DNA of 64,000 nt from NCBI GenBank assembly GCA_022457065.1, contig JAJGBQ010000001.1:6262001-6326000 (forward strand), in the 5' to 3' direction. Below, piece after piece: positions 44,990 to 55,424 of the stretch. Under the pieces are notes generated by a model. That model saw nothing but the letters and a program-made list of their open reading frames with translations. It was not told where the DNA came from and ran no database searches. The position numbers were made by a program, and so were the translations under genes. Within the stretch, counting starts at the first letter, position 1, and every line of letters begins with the position of its first letter. The stretch comes from Curvularia sp. ZM96. Lineage: Eukaryota > Ascomycota > Dothideomycetes > Pleosporales > Pleosporaceae.

Positions 44990-46264
44990 ATGTAGTTATA
45001 GAATAAATTTGCATTGTTTTATTTGATCTACATATTTTTCTTAGGTGGATAGGAAGGTTTTATAAAAAGCTGTTCCTAAAGCTCTAGTAATTACTACCAC
45101 TACCTGTATAATTGCAATACTAAGTTTTTACTACTCTAAATTTCTAAATAAGTAGGAAAGGTGAAAGACACGCGAACCAAAAACTAGTAAGGATGGCTAA
45201 GCTGTTGCGAATCTAATTAATCTTTCCAATAAGTCTTAGGATAGCTCAATATGTTCAATGATTGGCAGGTTTAGTAGGTTTCAGCATTTTAGAAGATACT
45301 CTGCTCCTAGAAACGCTATGCTTCGCTATAGAATCTAGAAAATACCTAATATAGTCTAACCTTTAAAAGTTTATTAACTTTCTAGGAACGCTCTGCTCCT
45401 AGAAACGCCATACCATCTAAAAAATATCTAATATAGTCTAACTTTTAAGAGTTTATTGACTTTCTAGCAACGCTCTGCTCCTAGAAACACCCTACTCCTA
45501 GAAGCGTTCTGCTTCTGGAAATGATCTGCTTCTAGAAATGCTCTGCTTCTAGAAACGCTCTGCTCCTAGAAACGCTCTGCTCCTAGAAACGCTCTGCTCC
45601 TAGAAACGCTCTGCTCCTAGAAACGCTCTGCTCCTAGAAACTCTATATAGCCTGACTTTTAAGCATTTATCTACTTTCTAGAAACACCTTACTTCTAGAA
45701 ACGCTATACTATTTAATATAGCCTAACCTTTAAGTATTTATTTACTTTCTAGAAATGCTGTGCTCCTAGAAACGCTCTGCTTCTAGAAACTCCCTATACT
45801 ATCTAATATAGTCTAGCTTTTAAGAATTTATTAACTTTCTAGAAGCGCTCTGCTCCTAGAAACACTATACTTTAGAAAGGCTAAACTATCTAGAAATAAT
45901 CTAATATAGCCTAACTCTTAGGAATTTGTCAACTTCCCCAATGTTACGAACTTTGACTAGAAGGCACATGATAGCATCCGCTGGAGGCCTTGACGGAGCT
46001 TATGCAGCTGCATGTACGGCATCATACTTCTGACAATGTGGGCACCTGCAGCTATCACGACTACTTCCAGGCCCTATCTCCGTGGCTGGCATGGCCGAAT
46101 ACTGCAAGTTTATGGGTTTTTCCATGGCTATGCCTGCATCTATCTACACGTGCTCTTGTTATGCAACTCTTCCCTGGCTCCACTATACGGAACTGGTTTA
46201 CGACGTAGAGCAGGTATAAATGTGTGAGCCCCCCATATTTAGTACTGCACGAACTCTTGTCACC
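44990..46264. other. AT-rich spacer containing a minisatellite
   Basis: No gene is recognised. The central part is the repeat listed separately; the rest is low-complexity AT-rich sequence. Confidence 0.5.
45290..45925. repeat. Minisatellite, 17-bp unit GCTCTGCTCCTAGAAAC
   Basis: Five to six near-perfect head-to-tail 17-bp units at 45539-45641, with further copies scattered on both sides. They sit in a higher-order pattern where AATATAGTCTAACTTTTAAG-like and TTTATTGACTTTCTAGAA-like stretches recur five or six times. Confidence 0.85.
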
Positions 46265-47210
46265 ATGGCATCCTTTATATTATTCAGCCTTGCGATTTGT
46301 TTTATTATTGGACCCATACTAAGCAGCACGCTCGCTTACCTTGATATCAGAAATCTATTCAGGGCGGAAACCCAGGTTTCCGAGTACGATTACCGTTGGG
46401 AGAGGATTATGGGAATCTTTGTCGGTACCAGTTTAGTAGGCCTAGCGATCACTGGGCTTATTGCAATCGCGACCGAACCCCATCCAATAGAGATATACAC
46501 CTGGCTTGACGCAGTCATTATGTGTAATCTCCAAATTCTTAATATCAACAATGTAAGATAACCTGCCCACCTCGATAGCTAGTCTCCGACTAATAGGAAC
46601 TTCAGCTCGCCCGAATGCTTCAGATCTTCATCTTTCGTCCCTGGAATATATGGGCGGTATATTTGGTAGCAATTCTAGCTATACTGGAAATTGCTTCCGC
46701 TGTTACGTAGGTGAACTGAATTTGTATCTGAGGTTGTCTAATTGCAAGTAGAGGCAAAGCAGTATCTTCTGCTTATGATTCGGCACTGCTAACTAGTTTC
46801 GGTATTGTATCGCTTTTCTCATTTGGACTGTCATACGAGCAATTAGAGATCCACAAGAACTCAGGATCTGACCATAGAGACGAAGAATATATGCGATTGT
46901 TGCATACCTTCGTCTTTACGAATGCCGCTGCAGCATCTAGCCAGTTTTGCGGCGCAATCTTCACCTTTAGTTTCGCAATTACCAAGAAAAGCACTTCCAC
47001 TAAACTACGACAAGGCATTTTAATGGTGAGTCTTGGTCAATTCTTATCTCGTTATCTAACATTTACTAGGCATGTACTTTTACACAGCTATTATGTTATC
47101 TCCCTTTCTATATTAATCGAATATGGCGCCGAATTCTGCTAATAGGTGATTGGATAAGAAGACTGCGCCACTTATTCGCCTTTAGATTAGCAGACGAAAG
47201 CAATGTTTAA
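46265..47210 (+). CDS. Uncharacterised multi-pass membrane protein
   Basis: Four exons (46265-46552, 46597-46706, 46752-47025, 47070-47210) with canonical introns of about 44 bp each give 270 residues in frame. Hydrophobic helices include ILFSLAICFIIGPILSSTLAY, IMGIFVGTSLVGLAITGLIAIA, IWAVYLVAILAILEIASAV, SFGIVSLFSFGL and AAAASSQFCGAIFTFSFAI, so five or more membrane passes. The tail RRLRHLFAFRLADESNV is cytosolic-looking. I do not recognise the family. The perfect splicing pattern shows a functional gene amid repeats. Confidence 0.7.
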
Positions 47211-47663
47211 ACAGTGCAATAGTAGAACAAGAAGGTTTGCGAGGGAAAACGCTGATTAGAGGCTATGCATCAATTCGTACATCTATTTAGTTAGAGATAC
47301 GCTAGTTAGAGGCATTATGGTATATTCTGCGCCGAATGTTCGGGATGATTACTGTGTGGCCATGCGGCAAGAACTTGTAATTGTTCAAAGGATAGAATTT
47401 TAGTAGTACTCACCTTGTTCGTCTAGCTAGTCAGTATTATCACCTTGATAATTCCACATTGTGGCTAGGGGTAACTGTGGCTATGGCGATGCAATGAACC
47501 AAGCCGTTTAATTAGTATTGAGAGGTATTCAAGAAGGTTGGAGAAGAGTACAGGACTGGCTGTGCCCGATGAATGAAGGGACTGTGTTAAATACATAAAA
47601 GATGCAGCAGAGACAGATTTGGGATCATCTCCGCTTCCAAGTTCCTACTAACCAATGTATCTA
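47211..47663. other. Intergenic, left flank of the inverted-repeat element
   Basis: No gene. A start codon at 47655 followed by two codons runs into the insertion site and is in phase with an open frame on the far side (56225-56422). Confidence 0.35.
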
Positions 47664-48461
47664 ACGTCCATCCCCACGTAACGGGACACCCTGCGTGACG
47701 GGACGCCACAGACACTCTCCGACACAACAAACGCAACAACAGGTTAGAAGAACAGATACTCTCGGAATAGTATCTTTAAGCTGCAACTCCTATTCTCTCT
47801 CGACGTCTTTTAGAAATAGGTTCGGCTTACCGTGCAATACGACCATTTGGTATAGGCGTTACGCGACCGCCTCGCTTTGGCTAGTAGTGGGTGCGTCGAA
47901 AGCTTGTGCATCTTGTCGAAAGTCCGTTAACTTACAGCTTGTTGTATTATTATCCTATCCCGAGCATTACGCTTAAGCTCGAGAGATTGTCGTGCGTCTG
48001 TTCTAGTTCTAAGTCCACCCGCTAGAAGTGCTAGATAAAGAGGACCCGCGCACCTAGCTTAAAGCAGCTTAGCTGTAATCTTTCGCTGCTGACGCTGTAT
48101 CTGTGGTCGTGTCGCTGAGTGGCTGTGCGACGCTCTCGCCAAGCGCGCTAGACACCCAGGAACCGGCTCGGATAAGGAGCAAGGCTAGGTTTAAAAGCCC
48201 TGCCGTAGAGCGCCTGCCAACGAATACACCTAGCAGCGAAACCGCAATCAGCCTCTAATATAGCTATTGTGCAACTTCGAGACATAGTACAGCGCACAAC
48301 TATAGTTAATGCGAAAGTGTCTATGCTATAGAGATAAACCGTTATGCTACCTTACAGCTCCGCAGACCCGCCGTTGATCCCTTATCTAACCCACCACGTT
48401 CTCGTGCTGTTGAGCACATCGCGACTAATACATATACTAAGCTGTAGACGAATACACTACT
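47664..48461. repeat. Outer 798-bp inverted arm, left
   Basis: Non-coding. Equal in length to 55425-56222 and matching it in inverted orientation wherever compared. Outer 75 bases: CCATCCCCACGTAACGGGAC, ACCCTGCGTGACGGGAC and ACAACAAACGC. Confidence 0.9.
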
Positions 48462-50111
48462 TCATTTAGTATTAGCTATCTCTAGCTCGTTAAAATCGCT
48501 TAAGACGTCGTCACGCGAAGCGCAGCATATCCCGCAGAAAGCTTCATTTCTGCCCCCCTTCTCGCCCACGCTGGTGATAGATCCTATTAGCGACGCTGCT
48601 GTAGGCCGCAGCTGTTGTTGTAACATAACCATGTCCTGGACCCACACAAGCGCTGCGTTGTTGGTAGGACTACCTGTCTCCTTAAGCTCTGTGATAAGAG
48701 CGTTAGTGCCAGTAGGATTCGTGCGCACGCATGCCTGCCGTGAACCGTGCTCTTTAAGGAAGTCGTAGATATATTCCACTGTTCTGCCCTTAAGCACTAC
48801 CGTCATCTCAAGAAAGACCACTCCTAGGCTCCAGATGTCAGACGACGTGTTCCGAGGTTCGTAGTTAGCCACCTCAGGCGCACAATACCTCGGCGTCATT
48901 CCATTCACTATGCTAGCCGTCGTGCTGCCGTCTTTGTCAGTGAAGTCAAATGCTAACCCAAAATCTGTATACAGGACATTTCCGCCATGCACTAAGATGT
49001 TGCTAGGCTTGATGTCTTTGTGCCGAATGCTCTGCTCGTGCAGGAACTCAAGTGCCCGAGCTAGACAGCCAAAGAAGGTGCGCAACTCTTGGTGTCTGGC
49101 CGTGTCGGCGCGTGCGAGGTAGGTAGACAGGTCCATGTCAGCAACAGGAGACATAATCAGGCCCATGTACTTTGGGTCGGTGTAGCTCCCAACAAACTCT
49201 ACTACGTGGCGGTGCTTTATACGCTTCAACGCCCTAATCTCGGCGATGAACTGTTTAACGCATTCTGTTCCTCGCCCACTAAACGCGGTGCTCCGCGACA
49301 CTCGTTTCAGTGCATACTCTCGGAAGCTGATCAAGCTGAGAACTCGGTCTACCTGCCCGAACCCCCCAGAACCAAGGATCCCTTTCATCTCGAGCGGCAG
49401 AGGCTCGTGTTCTCGGAAAAAGCAGTGCTGGCCCTTCTCACCCTTCTCAAGGTCCACAGACTTGGTCATTACCAAGTCCTGGGCAGCCACAAACTGTGAG
49501 CGCTTGCTGGGCCGAAGACATAGCGGAAGGCTTCGCTCGGTGACGGGGAACCAGTGATCGGAGAAGCCTAGGTCGATGAAGGCGTCAAGGAGGTCTAGGC
49601 AGTCGATAGTCCGAAGAACTATGTATGTTCTCGGAACTTTGCTCCATTGCAGATTAACTTGACTTAAAAAGAGCGAGACCTGTTGGATCTCTGAGTCAGT
49701 GTATGTTGTTTGCCTTTGGCTGCCATCGGCGAAGAAATCGCTCAACCGGCGAGACACGGTATCTGCGAGGATGTTTGTTGGGGCAGCCGGCACCTTCGTA
49801 GGAGTAATTTTCTGTAAAAGCTCTTTACTAGCAAGTGTGTCCTTATGGTCGGCGCCTAGCGTCTTCTCCCGCTGTTCAGCTAATTGTCGCAACAGCGGTT
49901 CTGCATCGCCGTACTTCTGCTGCTCGCGAAGTGTAACTGCCAGCATGTATTTGCTCCAAAGCGTGTGGATGTGGTCGGCGCCCAGCACCTTCTCCCGCTG
50001 CTTAGCCGACTGTCGCAACAGCGGCTCGGCCTCGCCGTACTTCTGCTGCTTGTGAAGCGTGAGCGCCAGCTTGTACTCCTTTCTCCCTTTATCTCTCTTA
50101 AACGAGAACAT
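48462..50111 (-). CDS. TPR-protein kinase, short copy
   Basis: 549 residues from the ATG at 50111. Two kinesin-light-chain-type TPRs (EYKLALTLHKQQKYGEAEPLL; YMLAVTLREQQKYGDAEPLL) are followed by a Ser/Thr kinase domain that is identical in all parts compared to that of the gene at 53.2 kb: GSGGFG loop, YALKRV lysine, IRHKDIKPSN catalytic loop, TDFGLAF and RYCAPE. All catalytic residues are present. It has five fewer TPRs than its partner and a unique N-terminus (MFSFKRDKGR). It is likely a cytosolic signalling kinase; TPR-kinase fusions occur among fungal NLR-like gene sets. It forms part of the left inverted arm. Confidence 0.8.
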   Translation of the reverse strand: MFSFKRDKGRKEYKLALTLHKQQKYGEAEPLLRQSAKQREKVLGADHIHTLWSKYMLAVTLREQQKYGDAEPLLRQLAEQREKTLGADHKDTLASKELLQKITPTKVPAAPTNILADTVSRRLSDFFADGSQRQTTYTDSEIQQVSLFLSQVNLQWSKVPRTYIVLRTIDCLDLLDAFIDLGFSDHWFPVTERSLPLCLRPSKRSQFVAAQDLVMTKSVDLEKGEKGQHCFFREHEPLPLEMKGILGSGGFGQVDRVLSLISFREYALKRVSRSTAFSGRGTECVKQFIAEIRALKRIKHRHVVEFVGSYTDPKYMGLIMSPVADMDLSTYLARADTARHQELRTFFGCLARALEFLHEQSIRHKDIKPSNILVHGGNVLYTDFGLAFDFTDKDGSTTASIVNGMTPRYCAPEVANYEPRNTSSDIWSLGVVFLEMTVVLKGRTVEYIYDFLKEHGSRQACVRTNPTGTNALITELKETGSPTNNAALVWVQDMVMLQQQLRPTAASLIGSITSVGEKGGRNEAFCGICCASRDDVLSDFNELEIANTK

Positions 50112-50761
50112 CGCTGGTATCGACCGTAAGAAGGCGTGGGCCGGCCGTCGGTATGTCTAGAGATCTATAATCGAGGCGGATGGCGGCGAAGGTCGTAGGA
50201 AGGAGCATGACCCGGTAGGAGGCATGGAGACATGAACACGAACAATCACTTCGCACGAGACTTCGGTGCTGGTTGTGGTGCTGGTTGTGTTAGAGGCAGT
50301 GCGTGTGGTGCGCGTGCAGAACGGCCCAGCCCTCAACCTTCAGCTGGTGGGCTGTGCTGCCGCCCCTACAGCTGGCGCCATCTTAGTGTGCAGCGAGATC
50401 TTGTCGTCGACGGATCCCCACGTCTGCAATAACTTCATATGCGTCAACGCATGATCTACACACAATAGAGAGCTGGCTGCGGAAGCACATAACATGTATT
50501 AAGGAAAATACTACCTCGGGAGAGGAATTCTTAAAAGGCCGACGCAGGATCCATGCTAAGCACGGGCCATTGCAGACCAACTAACTATAGGTCCGATGCC
50601 AAGGGGCAGGCCTGTGACGGTGATTTGCTGCTGAACAGGATCCCTCACAACACACAAAATCACTCGAAAACTAGTGCTGGACCACAGTGGGCATTGCTAA
50701 CTGTGTATTGCAATATCCACCATGAAAACGACTGCGCTGATCAAAGAATTCGTCGCGGTAA
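50112..50761. other. Diverged upstream region with a relic frame
   Basis: The stretch 50230-50440 is a diverged inverted match to 52860-53100 (AGCCCACYAGCTGAAGGT and neighbouring blocks). Both encode, pointing away from the kinase gene, a short related peptide: QNGPALNLQLVGC here, QNRGFDLQLVGW there. This suggests that the left kinase copy once had the same divergent partner, now degraded. Confidence 0.5.
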
Positions 50762-52723
50762 TCATATTGCTTCAGCAATGTGCTCCAACTTCTTCACAAG
50801 ATCCAGTTCGGTAGCTTTTTGTAGCCCCAATGGACTATCTGATTCAGGCTTGGATTCAGCATTCATGTCCAGGCAGCGCTCAATAATGTTGCGTAGCGAA
50901 TCGCCACCTGCAGAGGCAATTTGCTGCAAACAAGATTCAGCATCCGTTGCGTTTCCTGTTAGCGGTTTCTGCAGAAGCCGGAGCTGTATTCCCCGAAGCG
51001 TCGGTGGCTTAGCCTTCGGGAGATTCTCCAGTCCTACTACGTCCTCGATAGGCTTCCAGAGTGCAATTTCAGTCATCACAACACCTAGGCTATAGATGTC
51101 GTACGATTTGCGATAGCTTCCGTCCGTTTGGCTGGATTGCGCGTTCGGGTGACGGTAAATGTCTTCGGCAGGTTCAAATTCGGGTTTTTCGGTCCACTGG
51201 TCCATGATGCTTGGACGAGAAAGCTCAAATCCAGAGACGAACGGTGCGTCGAGGTTTGAAGATAAGGATGAGGAGAAGAAGACAATGTTATCCGCCCGCA
51301 AGGCCTTGTGCAACCAGTTCACCGCATGGAGGCTGTGTACACAGCGAGCCAGCGCTGCACAAAGCGTCACACGTGCGCTGAGTGACGGTTTCGGTGTTTG
51401 TCCAAGTAACTCTCGAAGTGTGACGATCCTGGACTGTGCAGTTGACGGTCCTTCAAACACAACGCCAAAACGAGTCGCATCATCTTCATCTGCAGTCTTG
51501 ACATACCCCAGACATCGTGCTGCTCTGAAGCCATCCGGCTTAACGGAGCGTAGGAGATCCGTCAAGAGGCTGATCCGCCACTGGATCTGCACGTCATCGG
51601 GGCGTATAGCACGGCCAGCTGAAACGTCTTTCCACTCTATCCAGACACTTCTACCACGATAAATGGCCCGTGCCCGTTGTTGTAGATTCTTAGGCTCAGG
51701 CGTCCCTTCCTCGAACTGGAATTCGATCAGTGGAAGTTGTGCGTCGATGAAGTTGCTAAAGTCTGGAGCAGTTGCTGTGTGGTTCAGCTTGTTTATCTCG
51801 GTGAACTGGATCTTGACCTGGGCTAGGCGTCTGAGGTAACTTTTCTTCTTATCCTGCATAGCCTGCTGCTTCGCAACTGCTTGAGACAATGCACTGCTCA
51901 CTGGATCAGCTCCCAGAGGAAGATTTTGTTGGTATTCTGCTGCCGGAGACAGCGCCTTGACAAGAGCTGTAAGATCGACAACGTCGTTGCGAAGCTGCAA
52001 GATCTCTAAGTAAGCCGTAGCCATTGAATCCTGCAGTCTCCGGAGCTGCGAGCTGTCCAGCAGTGTGATAAGGAACGAATTCAGATTCTCGACTTTTGAA
52101 ATCAAGCTCTCGAAAGATTCCTTATCCACAGCCGCCCAAACGAGGCGTTTAGGCTCAACCGCGATGGTCCGCAAATTCTTCGCCGTTTCAGCGATGCTTT
52201 TCCCCAGTCCACGAATGCGATCGGCAGCGTCTGCCCGCCTCCTTGCAGGTGCCACTCTCTTAGACTGCGCGTCGTCGCTCGCCGTAATACAAAGAAGATC
52301 CATAAGATCATTGTCTGGCTCTGAGTGGTCGTCCCAGTCGATATCACTCTTTGCCACGACCCTTTCATATTTGCCGTTGGCTGCGGCATAGTTCTCAAAC
52401 GAGGCCTTGATCTCGGCAAGGACAGCCAACAATAAGGAGCGATTGACTTGAAGGGCGCTGCAGATAACTCCATTTTTATTCAACACGCCAGCTTCCAATG
52501 CGAAGTTGAGGAAGCGCTGTTGCTCGATGTGGAGGCGCACAAGCAGGTAACGATGCGTTTGCGGTAGATTTGCTGCCTCTCTATAGAACTTATAGCCTGC
52601 AACGATTAGCTGAAATTCTACATGTTTGAAGACGTCGAGACCTTTGACACATTCGTCCGCAAGTTGGATAATCAGAGACGTCACGCCAACCGCAGCGCCA
52701 AGAACGGAGAGCGGATCCCCCAT
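50762..52723 (-). CDS. HeLo-domain pseudokinase
   Basis: 653 residues from the ATG at 52723 (the frame is open to 52861). The N-terminus GDPLSVLGAAVGVTSLIIQLADEC and the following helices (RLHIEQQRFLNFALEAGVL) match the HeLo domain of HET-S-type cell-death proteins, whose N-terminal helix can insert in membranes. The C-terminal half is kinase-like (WIEWKDVS; LRELLGQ; SLHAVNWLHKALRADN; SYDIYSLGVVMTEIALW) but lacks the catalytic residues: HKALRADN replaces HRDxxxxN and SGFELS replaces DFG. Overall this recalls animal and plant MLKL (helical bundle plus pseudokinase). It is head-to-head with the long TPR-kinase gene, 451 bp apart, which suggests co-regulation. Confidence 0.75.
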   Translation of the reverse strand: MGDPLSVLGAAVGVTSLIIQLADECVKGLDVFKHVEFQLIVAGYKFYREAANLPQTHRYLLVRLHIEQQRFLNFALEAGVLNKNGVICSALQVNRSLLLAVLAEIKASFENYAAANGKYERVVAKSDIDWDDHSEPDNDLMDLLCITASDDAQSKRVAPARRRADAADRIRGLGKSIAETAKNLRTIAVEPKRLVWAAVDKESFESLISKVENLNSFLITLLDSSQLRRLQDSMATAYLEILQLRNDVVDLTALVKALSPAAEYQQNLPLGADPVSSALSQAVAKQQAMQDKKKSYLRRLAQVKIQFTEINKLNHTATAPDFSNFIDAQLPLIEFQFEEGTPEPKNLQQRARAIYRGRSVWIEWKDVSAGRAIRPDDVQIQWRISLLTDLLRSVKPDGFRAARCLGYVKTADEDDATRFGVVFEGPSTAQSRIVTLRELLGQTPKPSLSARVTLCAALARCVHSLHAVNWLHKALRADNIVFFSSSLSSNLDAPFVSGFELSRPSIMDQWTEKPEFEPAEDIYRHPNAQSSQTDGSYRKSYDIYSLGVVMTEIALWKPIEDVVGLENLPKAKPPTLRGIQLRLLQKPLTGNATDAESCLQQIASAGGDSLRNIIERCLDMNAESKPESDSPLGLQKATELDLVKKLEHIAEAI

Positions 52724-53174
52724 TACGAAACAACTAGTCCGGCCGTTAGGGCCGAAACAGTCGTCGAGCTGTGCGAAGCTGTTCTTATGCGAATTCGGGA
52801 TTGACACAAGTGAGCCTGTTCTAAAGGCGGGGGCTTTGTCGGCAACGTGACCTCGCCACATTCAAAGATGCTGCTGGTATCGTCAGCTGCGGCTGGAGCC
52901 CAGCCCACTAGCTGAAGGTCGAAACCGCGGTTCTGCATGCACTACCGCCACCACACCCACGATTACAAGCACCACCACAAATACCGGAGCCACGTACGAA
53001 ACAATGGTTCGCACTCATGTCTCGCTACCTCCTGTCGGATTGCGCTCATTCCTACGACCCTCGTCGCCGTCCGTACCGAACATAGAGATCTGAAGCTCCC
53101 GACCGCTGCCCACCCCCTTCCCACGATTGGTACGAGCTATTTTCTCGTTTTAGAAAACGAAAAATACGGGGGAG

Positions 53175-54056
53175 ATGGAGTACGAGCTGGGAAGAGAATA
53201 CTATGATCAGCAGAAGTACGGGGAGGCAGAACAGCTGTTGCGACAATCGGCTAAGCAGCGGGAGAAGACGCTGGGCGCTGAAGACGCGCGCACGCTTGAC
53301 AGCAAATACATACTAGCGCTCACGCTTTACGAGCAGCAGAAGTACGGCGAGGCCGAGCCGCTGTTGCGACAGTCGGCTGAGCAGCGGGAGAAGGTGCTGG
53401 GCGCCGACCACATCCACACGCTTTGGAGCAAATACATACTAGCGCTCACGCTTTACGAGCAGCAGAAGTACGGCGATGCAGAACCGCTGTTGCGACAATC
53501 GGCTGAGCAGCGGGAGAAGACGCTAGGCGCTGAAGACGCGCGCACGCTTGACAGCAAATACATACTAGCGCTCACGCTTTACGAGCAGCAGAAGTACGGC
53601 GATGCAGAACCGCTGTTGCGACAGTCGGCTGAGCAGCGGGAGAAGACGCTAGGCGCCGACCACATCGACACGCTTGAGAGCAAATACTGGCTGGCACGCA
53701 CGCTTCGCGAGCAGCAGAAGTACGGGGAGGCAGAACAGCTGTTGCGACAATCGGCTGAGCAGCGGGAGAAGACGCTAGGCGCTGAAGACGCGCGCACGCT
53801 TGACAGCAAATACATGCTGGCAGTTACACTTCGCGAGCAGCAGAAGTACGGCGAGGCCGAGCCGCTGTTGCGACAGTCGGCTAAGCAGCGGGAGAAGGTG
53901 CTGGGCGCCGACCACATCCACACGCTTTGGAGCAAATACATGCTGGCAGTTACACTTCGCGAGCAGCAGAAGTACGGCGATGCAGAACCGCTGTTGCGAC
54001 AATTAGCTGAACAGCGGGAGAAGACGCTAGGCGCCGACCATAAGGACACACTTGCT
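53175..54056 (+). repeat. TPR-coding tandem array, 126-bp unit
   Basis: Seven units beginning with a GAGCAGCAGAAGTACGGCGA-type core. Two alternating unit types end in GCTGAAGACGCGCGCACGCTTGAC or GCCGACCACATCCACACGCTT. Confidence 0.92.
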
Positions 54057-55424
54057 AGTAAAGAGCTTTTACAGAAAATTACTCCTACGAAGGTGCCGGC
54101 TGCCCCAACAAACATCCTCGCAGATACCGTGTCTCGCCGGTTGAGCGATTTCTTCGCCGATGGCAGCCAAAGGCAAACAACATACACTGACTCAGAGATC
54201 CAACAGGTCTCGCTCTTTTTAAGTCAAGTTAATCTGCAATGGAGCAAAGTTCCGAGAACATACATAGTTCTTCGGACTATCGACTGCCTAGACCTCCTTG
54301 ACGCCTTCATCGACCTAGGCTTCTCCGATCACTGGTTCCCCGTCACCGAGCGAAGCCTTCCGCTATGTCTTCGGCCCAGCAAGCGCTCACAGTTTGTGGC
54401 TGCCCAGGACTTGGTAATGACCAAGTCTGTGGACCTTGAGAAGGGTGAGAAGGGCCAGCACTGCTTTTTCCGAGAACACGAGCCTCTGCCGCTCGAGATG
54501 AAAGGGATCCTTGGTTCTGGGGGGTTCGGGCAGGTAGACCGAGTTCTCAGCTTGATCAGCTTCCGAGAGTATGCACTGAAACGAGTGTCGCGGAGCACCG
54601 CGTTTAGTGGGCGAGGAACAGAATGCGTTAAACAGTTCATCGCCGAGATTAGGGCGTTGAAGCGTATAAAGCACCGCCACGTAGTAGAGTTTGTTGGGAG
54701 CTACACCGACCCAAAGTACATGGGCCTGATTATGTCTCCTGTTGCTGACATGGACCTGTCTACCTACCTCGCACGCGCCGACACGGCCAGACACCAAGAG
54801 TTGCGCACCTTCTTTGGCTGTCTAGCTCGGGCACTTGAGTTCCTGCACGAGCAGAGCATTCGGCACAAAGACATCAAGCCTAGCAACATCTTAGTGCATG
54901 GCGGAAATGTCCTGTATACAGATTTTGGGTTAGCATTTGACTTCACTGACAAAGACGGCAGCACGACGGCTAGCATAGTGAATGGAATGACGCCGAGGTA
55001 TTGTGCGCCTGAGGTGGCTAACTACGAACCTCGGAACACGTCGTCTGACATCTGGAGCCTAGGAGTGGTCTTTCTTGAGATGACGGTAGTGCTTAAGGGC
55101 AGAACAGTGGAATATATCTACGACTTCCTTAAAGAGCACGGTTCACGGCAGGCATGCGTGCGCACGAATCCTACTGGCACTAACGCTCTTATCACAGAGC
55201 TTAAGGAGACAGGTAGTCCTACCAACAACGCAGCGCTTGTGTGGGTCCAGGACATGGTTATGTTACAACAACAGCTGCGGCCTACAGCAGCGTCGCTAAT
55301 AGGATCTATCACCAGCGTGGGCGAGAAGGGGGGCAGAAATGAAGCTTTCTGCGGGATATGCTGCGCTTCGCGTGACGACGTCTTAAGCGATTTTAACGAG
55401 CTAGAGATAGCTAATACTAAATGA
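53175..55424 (+). CDS. TPR-protein kinase, long copy
   Basis: 749 residues, ATG at 53175. Seven near-identical 42-residue TPRs (residues 1-295) of the kinesin-light-chain class, a linker with LGFSDHWFPVTERSLP, then a Ser/Thr kinase domain: GSGGFGQV about residue 446, lysine about 469, HKDIKPSN about 564, DFG about 583, APE about 612. All catalytic residues are intact. The short C-terminal tail has three cysteines (FCGICCAS). The TPRs probably sense or bind a partner; repeat near-identity implies expansion by unequal exchange. The 3' part is the inverted counterpart of the gene at 48.5 kb. Confidence 0.85.
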   Translation: MEYELGREYYDQQKYGEAEQLLRQSAKQREKTLGAEDARTLDSKYILALTLYEQQKYGEAEPLLRQSAEQREKVLGADHIHTLWSKYILALTLYEQQKYGDAEPLLRQSAEQREKTLGAEDARTLDSKYILALTLYEQQKYGDAEPLLRQSAEQREKTLGADHIDTLESKYWLARTLREQQKYGEAEQLLRQSAEQREKTLGAEDARTLDSKYMLAVTLREQQKYGEAEPLLRQSAKQREKVLGADHIHTLWSKYMLAVTLREQQKYGDAEPLLRQLAEQREKTLGADHKDTLASKELLQKITPTKVPAAPTNILADTVSRRLSDFFADGSQRQTTYTDSEIQQVSLFLSQVNLQWSKVPRTYIVLRTIDCLDLLDAFIDLGFSDHWFPVTERSLPLCLRPSKRSQFVAAQDLVMTKSVDLEKGEKGQHCFFREHEPLPLEMKGILGSGGFGQVDRVLSLISFREYALKRVSRSTAFSGRGTECVKQFIAEIRALKRIKHRHVVEFVGSYTDPKYMGLIMSPVADMDLSTYLARADTARHQELRTFFGCLARALEFLHEQSIRHKDIKPSNILVHGGNVLYTDFGLAFDFTDKDGSTTASIVNGMTPRYCAPEVANYEPRNTSSDIWSLGVVFLEMTVVLKGRTVEYIYDFLKEHGSRQACVRTNPTGTNALITELKETGSPTNNAALVWVQDMVMLQQQLRPTAASLIGSITSVGEKGGRNEAFCGICCASRDDVLSDFNELEIANTK

